This document shows, piece after piece, positions 22,501 through 30,661 of a DNA stretch of 64,000 bases. Source of the stretch: Prorocentrum cordatum (taxonomy: Eukaryota > Sar > Dinophyceae > Prorocentrales > Prorocentraceae); contig CAUYUJ010020182.1 in NCBI GenBank assembly GCA_963575745.1, positions 673,604 to 737,603 on the forward strand. The letters are read 5' to 3'. The translations under genes were made by a program, and so were the position numbers. The notes beneath the pieces are model-generated. The model was not told the DNA's origin and did no database searches. It was given only the letters and a program-made list of their open reading frames with translations. Within the stretch, counting starts at the first letter, position 1; each line of letters starts with the position of its first letter.

Positions 22501-22734
22501 TCATCCTGGGTCTGCTGCGCGCCCTTCCCCTTGCGTTCGCTCTTGCTGCCCGTGTCCTTACCGCCGCCACCGCAACCTCACACAAATATCTGAGGTTCAG
22601 TATACTCTGCCCACGGTCCTGCTCGGGTCGGAAGATGTGGGCAGGTGTGGTAAAAGACTGCTGCGTCACCTCGAGCCCTGACCCCCCGAGAAAGAGGGTA
22701 AATGGCTTGAACCAAGGACCTCTCCCCCTCTCCT

Positions 22735-22800
22735 TCTCCTCCTCCTCCTCCTCCTCCTCCTCCTCCTCCTCCTCCTCCTCCTCCTCTTCCTCCTGGGAGG
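22735..22800. repeat. (CTC)n microsatellite
   Basis: About 18 CTC triplets. Confidence 0.95.
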
Positions 22801-24100
22801 GGCGGGCGCGAATTAATGATGGGGGAGGGGGCTCCCCTGGGAGGGTTGGGAGCGAATTACTGGGGGGAGAGAAACGTTCACTTTTCGATCCCCGAAGGCC
22901 TCCTCTGGTGCCCGAAAGGGCCCCTTGAGGGGCCCTCCTAGAGAGCCCCTTTTCTGAAGCCCTCGTTGCCCCCATGTTGATCGCCCCCCATTACGCATGG
23001 CCTAGGAGTGGTCCAAGAACGGAGGGGGGGGGCAGGCTCCGATCGGATGTTATTGGGGGGCGGGGCCCTCCCATCTTCTGCTCTGCCTCTCCCCTCCTCT
23101 CTTCCCTCCTCCCCATCCTCCCCCCCTCGCACCTCCTCCCCTGCTCGCGCCTCTCTCCTCCCTTCCTCCTGGGCCGAGGACGAAGGGGGGAGGAGGACGG
23201 AGAGGGGGGGGGAGGGGGCGAGGGGGGCATGCCTCTCGAGGGCGGGGGCGGGGGGGCCTCTCGGAAGGGCAGCCGCGCGCAGGAGCGGCCCAGGCCTGGG
23301 CACGGGTGGCCCCTGGTGCGCGGCCTTGGCCTCGTCTTCGCTCGGACGTCCCTTCCCTTCCCCTGTGCGTGTTTCGGCCTCGTGCGCTGATTTTTGCACG
23401 CGGGTCCAGGGTGCTCCTCGATGGTCCTCGCCGAAAAAAAGTGCACCCCTCCGGACGATGCCAAGTGGCAGAAGAAGGGCACGGCGTAGGCACGCAGCAC
23501 TCTCGGGGGTCCGCGCGGCTTCCTTGGATCGGCGCTGGACCCCCGCGCGCCCGGGAGGGTGGCCCACCGCAGATCCAGGAGCTCCGTTCCAGATATCCTG
23601 GCGCGCTCCGCGCGCCAGGGAGGTCCAAGATTCCTAAGCCAGCCCTGAACCCTCCCCCCTCCCCCCCCCCCCCTCCTCCCTCTCCCCCTCTCCCCTCTCT
23701 TCCCTTCCCGCCCCCCCCACCACTTTCCCCCCTCTCCCGCTCTCCTCCTCTTCCCCTCGCGCTCTCCCCTTTCGTCTCCCTCCCTCTCCCTCCCCTCCCT
23801 CTCCTCTAGTGTGCTGTTGTATTCAGGGCGTCCACGATCCGACCCAGCGACGATCCAAGAAAGCCGCCCCAGACATCCGACGACGTGTTCTTGTTCCACG
23901 CGCGGTCCCAAAGGTCCAGCCTCTCGCCACGGATCCATGCCCCACCGCCCTGGGCCCCAGAGAACGGGCCCCAGATGCAGAATTCGACGAAACACGCCGG
24001 GATTGAAGAATCCCATTGTCCGAGATCTGGGGCCGTCGCATCGCGCTCAGCGATCGGCGCAGGGCAGCCCTTATGCGCAGCCAATCTCAGAAGGTGAAGG
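22800..24100. other. No recognised gene; C-rich low-complexity stretches
   Basis: Contains pyrimidine-rich blocks at 23,060-23,180 and 23,650-23,815 and purine-rich 23,180-23,270. Long minus frames here have biased composition. The stretch 23,820-24,108 on minus has more balanced composition and could be an exon of the neighbouring GT8 gene, but no motif supports that. Confidence 0.4.
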
Positions 24101-24124
24101 GCTTCCAAGAAGACCCCAGCCCCC

Positions 24125-24282
24125 TCACAATGCCGCCCCCCCTCGCGCCACCCCTCTCCAAGCGCCGTCGGCCTTGACCGTGCTCCCCAGGGCGAAGGTG
24201 TTCCACGTCTTCTCGAAGTACTGGACCTTGTCCATGAAAACGATGTTGAAAGTCGGCTGATCGTTGGTCACGCACGCCGCCG
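24125..24282 (-). CDS. GT8 glycosyltransferase exon with NDQP motif
   Basis: The minus strand reads NDQPTFNIVFMDKV (about 24,268-24,227), then a WNTFALGS segment (near 24,206-24,183). The NDQ-x-x-(F/L)N block after the DxD region, followed by WN, is typical of GT8 family enzymes (glycogenin/galactinol-synthase-like). Its 5' end lies in a 21-bp sequence that is repeated at the end of the upstream exon, consistent with a direct-repeat-flanked intron. The 3' end is not resolved. Confidence 0.65.
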
Positions 24283-24666
24283 CCGTCCTCTTCCCCTCCT
24301 CTTCCTGCTGCTCCTCCTGCTACTCCTGCTCCTCCCTCCTCTTCCTCCTCCTCCTCCTCCTCCTCCCTCGTTTTCCTCATTCGTCTCCTCCTCCTCATCC
24401 TCCTCGTCCTCCTTCTCCCTCGGTGTCCTCATCCGTCTCCTCCTCCTTCTCCTCCTCCTTCTCCTCCCTCCTCTTTCTCTTCCTCCTCCCCTCCTCCTCC
24501 TCCTCCTCCTCCTCCTCCTCCTTCTGCTCCTTCGTCGTCCTCTTCCTCGAAACTTCGGAATGAGTGTCCTAACTCCTCCTCCACCTCCTCCTCCTCCTCC
24601 TCGACCTCCTCCACCCCCTCTTCCTTTTCCTCCTCCTCCCCCCCTCGCACGCCACAGCCGTCCTCT
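24271..24666 (-). other. Putative GT8 intron bounded by 21-bp direct repeats
   Basis: Plus-strand copies at 24,271-24,291 and 24,646-24,666 match at 19 of 21 bases and define a 375-bp period. Between them the sequence is CTC-rich (GGA-rich on the coding strand). Joining the flanking exons within the repeat keeps the GT8 frame open. Several donor/acceptor placements are possible, including a GA or GC donor with an AG|G acceptor, which dinoflagellates are known to use. Confidence 0.6.
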
Positions 24667-24945
24667 CGAGCTCATGTGTGAAATTGCCCTCGCGCCACCT
24701 CTCCAGATCCAGCACCATCACACCCGTGTTGAAGGATTTGAACTCGTGGCTCTGGTTGAGGTCTTTCGTGCACGACCAATTCTTGAACTCGTGGCCGACA
24801 ACAACTTTCTTAACCTGTCGCGCTGCAACCGCGTGGGTCAATTTTGTCTGGTAGAGCTTGGTTACGTCCGTGGTCACGATGGTGTCCACATCCAGCCACA
24901 GGACCCGAGACAGGAGGGCCAGAGAGAGGGAGGAGTGTGAGGAAA
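24646..24945 (-). CDS. GT8 glycosyltransferase catalytic exon (DxD)
   Basis: VLWLDVDTIVTTDVTKLYQ (about 24,906-24,850) contains the LDxDT metal/nucleotide-sugar motif of GT8. EFKSFNTGVMVLDLERWREG (about 24,742-24,683) is the family's FN(S/T)G-V block. These enzymes transfer sugar from a nucleotide-sugar donor, usually in the cytosol or Golgi. The exon starts somewhere near 24,945, after a polypyrimidine stretch on minus. N-terminal exons were not found. Substrate cannot be inferred. Confidence 0.75.
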
Positions 24946-24974
24946 AGAAACGAGGATGAGCAAGGACGAGCAGG

Positions 24975-25325
24975 CGGAGGAACAGGAGGAGGAGGAGGAG
25001 GAGGAGGAGGAGGAGGAGGAGGAGGAGGATCATAATGAGGATAAGGCGACATAGAGGGAAAGGAGGAGAGGAAGGGCGGGGATGATGAGGAGGGATGGGG
25101 GAGAGGATGAATGGAGGGAGGAGGGAGGTATCAATGAGCACAAAGGGGGAAGACTGGAGATAGGACGAGAGGGGAGCTCGAGGAAGGGAGGCGGGAGATA
25201 GCGGAATGATTTGTTTTGTCCCAACCATCCTGTGGTCTTGGGTCCTCGTTTTGAAGAAGCCGTGCCCCGCGTCCTCCTCCTCCTCCTCCTCCTCCTCCTC
25301 TTCTTCTCTTCCCCCTCCTCCCTCC
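24975..25325. repeat. GGA tract, unique spacer and CTC tract
   Basis: GGA triplets at 24,975-25,028, a purine-rich spacer, and CTC triplets at 25,275-25,325. The end (from about 25,205) belongs to composite repeat C copy 2. Confidence 0.8.
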
Positions 25326-26140
25326 TCCCATGCCTGCCCCTGCCCTCCGCACCATCCACATTCTGACACATCCCTCACACGCTTCGCGGAACCATATGGG
25401 GCTCCACCGAAGGCCCCCGTGGCAGGGTGCATATGCGGATCCCCCACCCAGTACAGCGCCTCGTGGCCCCATAGGGAGCCCAACAGGCAGGGTCCACATG
25501 CGGATCCCCCGCCCAGTATAGCGCTTCGTGGCCCCATAAGGAGCTCCACCGAATGCCCCAGTTGCAGGGCCGGCATGCGGACCACCCACCGAGTGCAGCG
25601 ATCTGTGGCCCCAGTAGGGAGCTCCACCGAAGGCCCCAATGGCAGGGTCCACTCGTGGATGCCCCACCCGGTGCCGCGCTTCGCTGCCCCCAGTGGAGCT
25701 CAACCGAAGGAACCCGGTGGCAGGGTCCACATGCGTGCAGCGTCTCGTGGCCCCAGAAGGAGCCCCACCGAAGGCCCCAAAGGCAGGGCCCACATGCGGA
25801 TCCCCCACCCAGTACACCGTAAAGGCCCCACTGGAAGGGTCCACATGCGGACCCCCACTGGCAGGGTCCACATGCGGATCTCCCACCCAGTGCAGCGCAT
25901 CGTGGCCTCATAGGGAGCTCCACCGAAGGCCCCAGTGGCAGGGTCCACATGCGGATCCCCCGCCCAGTGCAGCGCTTCGTGGCCCCATAAGCAGCTCCAC
26001 AGAAGGCCCCAGTTGCAGTGCCCACGTCAGCACACCCCTCAAACGTTTCGTGGCCCCATAGAAAGCTCCACCGCAGGCCCCACTGGCAGGGTCCACATGC
26101 GTCTCCCCGCCCCATTTCGACACACCCCTCACGCTTTTCG
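25205..26140 (+). repeat. Composite repeat C, copy 2 (lead, CTC tract, tandem array)
   Basis: The same order as 6840-7275: a lead with 'aaccatcctgtgg', a pyrimidine tract, 'catgcctgcccctgccct', then about ten units of about 75-88 bp anchored by 'gctccaccgaaggcccc' (25,392; 25,542; 25,617; 25,765; 25,913; 25,993; 26,066 and others). Unit length is less regular than in copy 1. The minus strand remains open across most of the array and reads into the host exon next to it. Confidence 0.8.
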
Positions 26141-26235
26141 TAGCCCCGCTCAAAGGCACTCAGGCACACGTTGCGCCTGATGTGATGAAAACGATTGGTG
26201 AACTCCACTGCTTCCGAAGGGTTGAACGTGGACGC
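26120..26235 (-). pseudogene. 3' part of the host exon interrupted by the retrotransposon
   Basis: Immediately beyond the element, the minus strand encodes ASTFNPSEAVEFTNRF and continues through an FERGYEKR segment to about 26,130, where it runs into repeat C. The GCG codon made by the target duplication is in the same phase here as on the other side (42,372), so the two flanks were one continuous coding frame before insertion. Function unknown. Confidence 0.6.
26231..26235. repeat. Target-site duplication, left copy (gacgc)
   Basis: The five bases abut the left LTR and are identical to 42,368-42,372 beyond the right LTR. A 5-bp duplication is usual for copia elements. Confidence 0.85.
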
Positions 26236-26502
26236 AGTCGAAAGTGAGCCTGGTAACTCAAATAGCATCCGCTCCCATGGGAATCGAATGGCAGATAGCG
26301 TCCATTACCCTGCTGGGGTGGCTCAGTATGGGGAATGGACGAGTATGATAGGATAAGATCGATGTATCGGTCTTTCCAGCACATAGCGAACACTAAGGTA
26401 AGTGTCCGGGCAAATAGGGCGCGCGTGCCTTGAGCCAAAGGCAACGGCGCGCGAGCTATGCTCCCGATACTATAACATCTCCCAAAGAGCTACCCTTAAA
26501 GT
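26236..26502 (-). repeat. 3' LTR
   Basis: 267 bp, 4 mismatches to the 5' LTR (three transitions, one transversion). On the coding strand it starts ACTTTAAGG and ends TTTCGACT, so it lacks the usual TG..CA termini. It contains the TATA-like box, the spliced-leader-like segment and the first gag ATG. Confidence 0.9.
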
Positions 26503-26885
26503 CGGGAGGGGAGGAGACGGAGAGCATAGTCGCGCAGCCGTTAGGCTCTACACAGGCCGTGCGCACAACTGTTTGCAAGAAAGAAAAACAGTGTGTACAG
26601 TCTGGCCTAACACCAGACTGTAAGGCGAGTTTCCTCGCAAAGCATTTCACGCAAATACAAGATAGCCCCTTTGAATGATGAGGGGCTATCGGCTCAGTTA
26701 GAGGTAAGCCAAACGGGCCATACCTCACCGAGCAAATATGTATTAAGGCAAAGAGCCTGAGTCATATAAAGCCGGCTCGTTGCCAGGCGTGAAATGTAAG
26801 GCTCGTTTCCGAGCAACTAGAAGGGCGCCTCTTGTAGTAGGCGCCCATGCTGGCAAATTGGACCGCGAGGGGCGACAAGGACAGA
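26503..26885 (-). other. Element 3' untranslated region with a hairpin cluster
   Basis: Between the RNase H stop and the 3' LTR lie two GNRA hairpins (26,625-26,638; 26,801-26,814) and four larger inverted repeats: 26,597-26,621 (9-bp stem), 26,661-26,690 (10-bp stem), 26,701-26,726 (6-bp stem) and 26,823-26,846 (8-bp stem). Next to the LTR the coding strand is pyrimidine-rich (CTCC type), so no normal polypurine tract is seen. Confidence 0.75.
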
Positions 26886-27755
26886 CTAAAATTGATTAGA
26901 CTTGGGTTTGTTTCTGTCCTCGGGACCCCGAAAGGGAACAAACTGCTTCACGTCATACTTGAATGACTGAGTGCCTGACATCACTTCCAGAAGCAACTCC
27001 CGATCGATGCTTCCCTTTGTATGCCCGTCTGCGGTCATATCCCTAGTATCACACCACTGCACGTTATGTACTATACCTATATCCATGAGCTCACGTATCC
27101 AACTGATATGTCCAAGCAGAGTCCGCTCTGTCGGTATCTTAAGATCCTTGCTTGATAATGATTTATAAACGGACTCAGCGTCTATGGTAAGAGATACTTT
27201 GATGGCTAGGCCTCCAACTTCACGCATATCTCGTAGTTGTCGTGGAGTCAGAGCTCCTGCCTTGAGCTCGTAGAGAGTGATGAGCGTAGGGTAACACTCA
27301 TCGAGGTTATGCGCCGCTGCGAGTGCCTCCGCAGCATAGCTGGATCTCACCTGCAGTCGGTGTGATTTGCATAGTCCGTCACAGAGGTGAACGACGGATT
27401 TGCCTTGAGGCGAGTTTCCTCGCCGTAGTACATTCGCCCCGCGTATGCCGTAGCCCTTGGTCTCATCATCCTCCTCCCCGGTAAGCTTCCGATGCCCCGA
27501 ATCGCTGCGGATGTCAACTTCATTCGTCGGCTTCATCCGAGGGAAGGTGATGCGTTTCGGGCTGCTGATCAGCTTTCGCGTCACAGCATTCAGGCGCCTG
27601 ACTTGCAGATTGGTGGGCTCTTGGATTTTCTGGAGAGAGGCCACGTATACCATGAGCCAGATTTGAGTAAGAAGGGCATAGGCGAGGGCTCCTCGCAAGC
27701 TGACGAACATGTCGGTAATGAATTTCGTGGCTTTGGCATCGGCCGCCGCTCTCTG
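26886..27755 (-). CDS. RT C-terminal part and RNase H
   Basis: The +1 frame relative to RT contains the connection segment (FVSLRGALAYALLTQ) then RNase H: DIRSDSGHR (Asp), SYAAEALAAA (Glu), LTIDAESVY (Asp) and MTADGHTKG (Asp), the ADxxTK ending typical of copia RNase H. Ends with TAG at 26,895-ish, followed by a structured 3' region. It removes the RNA template during replication. Confidence 0.8.
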   Translation of the reverse strand, partial: QRAAADAKATKFITDMFVSLRGALAYALLTQIWLMVYVASLQKIQEPTNLQVRRLNAVTRKLISSPKRITFPRMKPTNEVDIRSDSGHRKLTGEEDDETKGYGIRGANVLRRGNSPQGKSVVHLCDGLCKSHRLQVRSSYAAEALAAAHNLDECYPTLITLYELKAGALTPRQLRDMREVGGLAIKVSLTIDAESVYKSLSSKDLKIPTERTLLGHISWIRELMDIGIVHNVQWCDTRDMTADGHTKGSIDRELLLEVMSGTQSFKYDVKQFVPFRGPEDRNKPKSNQF

Positions 27756-28899
27756 TGAGTTCTGGGTGCGTGATAGGGCGTAGTTGTTTGATAGACTCGT
27801 CCTGATCCATAATCACATCCCCTTGATCATTCTTAGTGTAGCGAACGGCGCAGTTCGTATATGTGCGTTTGTTTAGCTTGCATTTGCCAAACACCTTTTC
27901 GACACGCTGTACGTAGTCGTCTATATTTTTCTCTAGGCCAGTCATGTTAATATCATCGACATGTTTTGCCGTTAGCAGATCTTGGCTGAATTCAAATTCA
28001 GGGTCATAACTGGTCGGTGCAAGACCCATAGCTCGTGTGGTCGTACGAAGTTTGAGAGAGAACGCTCTTGGAGCATCCTTTGTACCCGTTCCTGGTTTGA
28101 GGCATCTGAGGCAGTGTCGGCTTTCGTCATAGGATGAGAAGCCGGGTAGTGTACGAAGTACCTGGGCACTTCCCGGTGGAAGAGTGAAGCAGACCATGCG
28201 AGTTTCCTCGCCTGTGGCATGGGCAAGTTCCTCATAGGTCAAACCCTTGAGGAACGCCTTGTCGATATCCATGGATGCTAAGATCCACTCTGGATGGCAT
28301 GCCGCCTCACTTGCCAGGAGTCTTTGGGACTGCCTTCGGGCGGTTCCCGAGAATGTTTCCACATCGAAAGCCTCAGTATCCATAAATCCGCGAAGGACAA
28401 GTCTGAGACGAATGGTTTTAACGTTCTCGGTACCCACCGTTACAAACTTCCACTTGTATACATACCTGGATGTCATGATGTTGGAAGCTTTGGATAAACC
28501 ATACATCTCAAAGCATCGGTTGTCAATCCAGATTTTGAGCTCAGTATACAGAGCTTCACTAACCTCCTTTGGATGTGCTGCTATGTCGGCTTTGGTCAGT
28601 AGATCATCTTCTTTAACGACCACAGCACGTTTAGCAGCAGAGGATACATATACTCTCATCGTTGCGACCATATCGGTGTCGAGCTGTGCAAGTTGAGTCT
28701 GATCCAACACTATGTTTGACATTTCTGGTGTAAAACATAACTCAACGTAAGGACCATATTCATCACTGTCAAGAGAGTAGCTCTCGTCAGGTGTGGTTGA
28801 GCAGAGAGAGACTAGACAGGACTCTCGTGGTTCAGGCTCGTCTCCGAGCGTGTCCGATGATATGATTTTCTTCGTCCACAGATGCTGAAACCAAAACAC
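27756..28899 (-). CDS. Copia-type reverse transcriptase
   Basis: Motif A SMDIDKAFLKG (about 28,275-28,243), motif B GTKDAPRAFS (about 28,086-28,057) and motif C HVDDI (about 27,965-27,951) with both catalytic Asp retained; copia elements normally have YVDD. The N-terminal acidic spacer links to integrase. The frame remains open to 27,520, but protein-like sequence switches to the +1 frame near 27,755. The upstream end is not an ATG, so it is probably translated from the integrase frame. Confidence 0.85.
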
Positions 28900-30661
28900 A
28901 TAGGTCAGGCAGCATGGTTGTTGGGACGCAGTAGAGATAATCGTCGGTAGTCGTCGTAGGACGAAGGTCCATACGTAGCTCGTCGTACCACTCTTCCAGC
29001 ATCATAGCTTCGATATTATGTTCCTCATTGTCCTCATAGATTGTCGACAGACGGCCTTCACTCGGCGATGAAGCACCTGGGGTGTCTGGAAGAGGCCTGT
29101 TTCCAGGCGAATCGTGTTCTCCAGACGTGTTGCTTGAGTGCTGATATTTAGCTAGGTCGTCGTGAAATCCTAAGGAAGGAACACGTGAAGTCAAGCATTG
29201 AATGAGTCTGGAATGAGTGCTACCAGTGATCTGAGAAATGTTTAGGCCGGTGCCCACACACTCGTAGTAGTGGAAAGCCGGGCTGATATCGTTGTCATAG
29301 TGGATCAGCGTCGACCCGGTGGCGTACTTTACTGCAGGTAGGCTTGACACACTTTTGGCAAATCTAACTGCCACTACATGTTCTACTCGAAAGTAGTTTC
29401 GTACGAGATACTGTAGTGCTAGATGTACGCGCGGGTGAAACTTGCTGTCGTCTGAAAGATTGAGGTTTCCCTTGTAATCGGGGATATAGCCGAAAACTTT
29501 GGCAGGTTTCCCTGCGCCGAGGTGTGCCACATATGTAAGGGCGGTTTGCATGGCCATATTATCCATGCCAAGTTCCCGTGTGAGGAGACATTCAAGGTAT
29601 AGTGTGTGACGAGCATCAGGATACATCACAATTACCTCACGAGATCCTGCCTTGACAACAATATGTCCTCTTTCAGGCACATTACGGATCACCGGGAATG
29701 GGCCATTCCAGCCTCCATGGTCGTCCTTAGTGGCAGTGGGTCGGTGGTAATCGACCAAATCCCCTGCAAAATAAAGGCGAACACCATCAGGAGTCGTTTT
29801 AGCCCTAAGGGCCCGATTTGTCTTGGCCACAGCAGTGGCCTGAGTTATAGCTTCTAGGCTGACTTCCCTTACACGACGTTCTCGTTCGTGTCCTGAAGTC
29901 TCGGGTCCCTTGGGAAAGTCAAGGGTGTCGAGATCAGGGAGGAAGGAGGGCTGGCGTCCTGTGTGTGCTTGGTATGGCGATACTCCGTTATAAAACGTAA
30001 AAGCATTAGTAACGAAGATGCCTTCCGCCAATACTCTAGTGAATACAACAGGGATGTTGTGTCTATTCAGTTCTTCCTCAATCATGTGGAGGACGCCTCT
30101 GAGAATGCCGTTTCGTGACTCAATTGAAGTCGCGTGTTGGCCAGGTGCTCGGATACGAAGTTCCGTGCCCTTATTGGCCATCATGGCTTTCGCGGCATCA
30201 TTATTCAGGGCGCCTTCTCCGTCTGAGTCTAAGACTTTGAAGGGTCCGTGATAGGCAATCCAGCAGTAGTGGTAGGCGTCAATGATAGTGTCACGTTCTC
30301 TTTCGGAAATTTCTAGGCCTGCTGCCAGGCGAATACAACGATCCATAATATGAAATATGGTCCGTTTTTTGTAGAACATGAGGTCCATTTCACCTTCGTC
30401 GAGCCAGTTACCAGGAAGGCTCACCGAGGGTAGTGTTGAGTTTCCTGGACGTTCCCATGCTCTGCATTCCCGACAGGTATCGCAAACTTCCTTGATCATG
30501 TTCAGTCGAACGTTATCAAGCCCCACTTTGTCGAGGATTAGCCTCATCTTTGGTTCCTTCGCATGATACCATCGCAGATGCAGTTTTCGGAGTTCCTTTT
30601 TCACGACATGAGGTTCGTGACTACGGAGACTCTGTAGACTGCATTGGATGTCGAATCTCGT
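28832..30661 (-). CDS. Integrase (ORF4), continuing after an in-frame TGA
   Basis: After the TGA at 30,662-30,664 the same frame reads 20 codons to a GTG and on for 590 codons. H-x4-H (LHLRWYHA) and C-x2-C (CDTCREC) form the HHCC zinc module. The core has EMDLMF, VLDSDGEGAL and SIESRNG, giving the D,D(33-35)E triad. A C-terminal domain with a GDLVDYHRP segment and an acidic tail follows. It inserts element cDNA. It ends at TGA 28,832, overlapping the RT ORF by about 70 nt in the +1 frame. Confidence 0.85.
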   Translation of the reverse strand, partial: TRFDIQCSLQSLRSHEPHVVKKELRKLHLRWYHAKEPKMRLILDKVGLDNVRLNMIKEVCDTCRECRAWERPGNSTLPSVSLPGNWLDEGEMDLMFYKKRTIFHIMDRCIRLAAGLEISERERDTIIDAYHYCWIAYHGPFKVLDSDGEGALNNDAAKAMMANKGTELRIRAPGQHATSIESRNGILRGVLHMIEEELNRHNIPVVFTRVLAEGIFVTNAFTFYNGVSPYQAHTGRQPSFLPDLDTLDFPKGPETSGHERERRVREVSLEAITQATAVAKTNRALRAKTTPDGVRLYFAGDLVDYHRPTATKDDHGGWNGPFPVIRNVPERGHIVVKAGSREVIVMYPDARHTLYLECLLTRELGMDNMAMQTALTYVAHLGAGKPAKVFGYIPDYKGNLNLSDDSKFHPRVHLALQYLVRNYFRVEHVVAVRFAKSVSSLPAVKYATGSTLIHYDNDISPAFHYYECVGTGLNISQITGSTHSRLIQCLTSRVPSLGFHDDLAKYQHSSNTSGEHDSPGNRPLPDTPGASSPSEGRLSTIYEDNEEHNIEAMMLEEWYDELRMDLRPTTTTDDYLYCVPTTMLPDLCVLVSASVDEENHIIGHARRRA

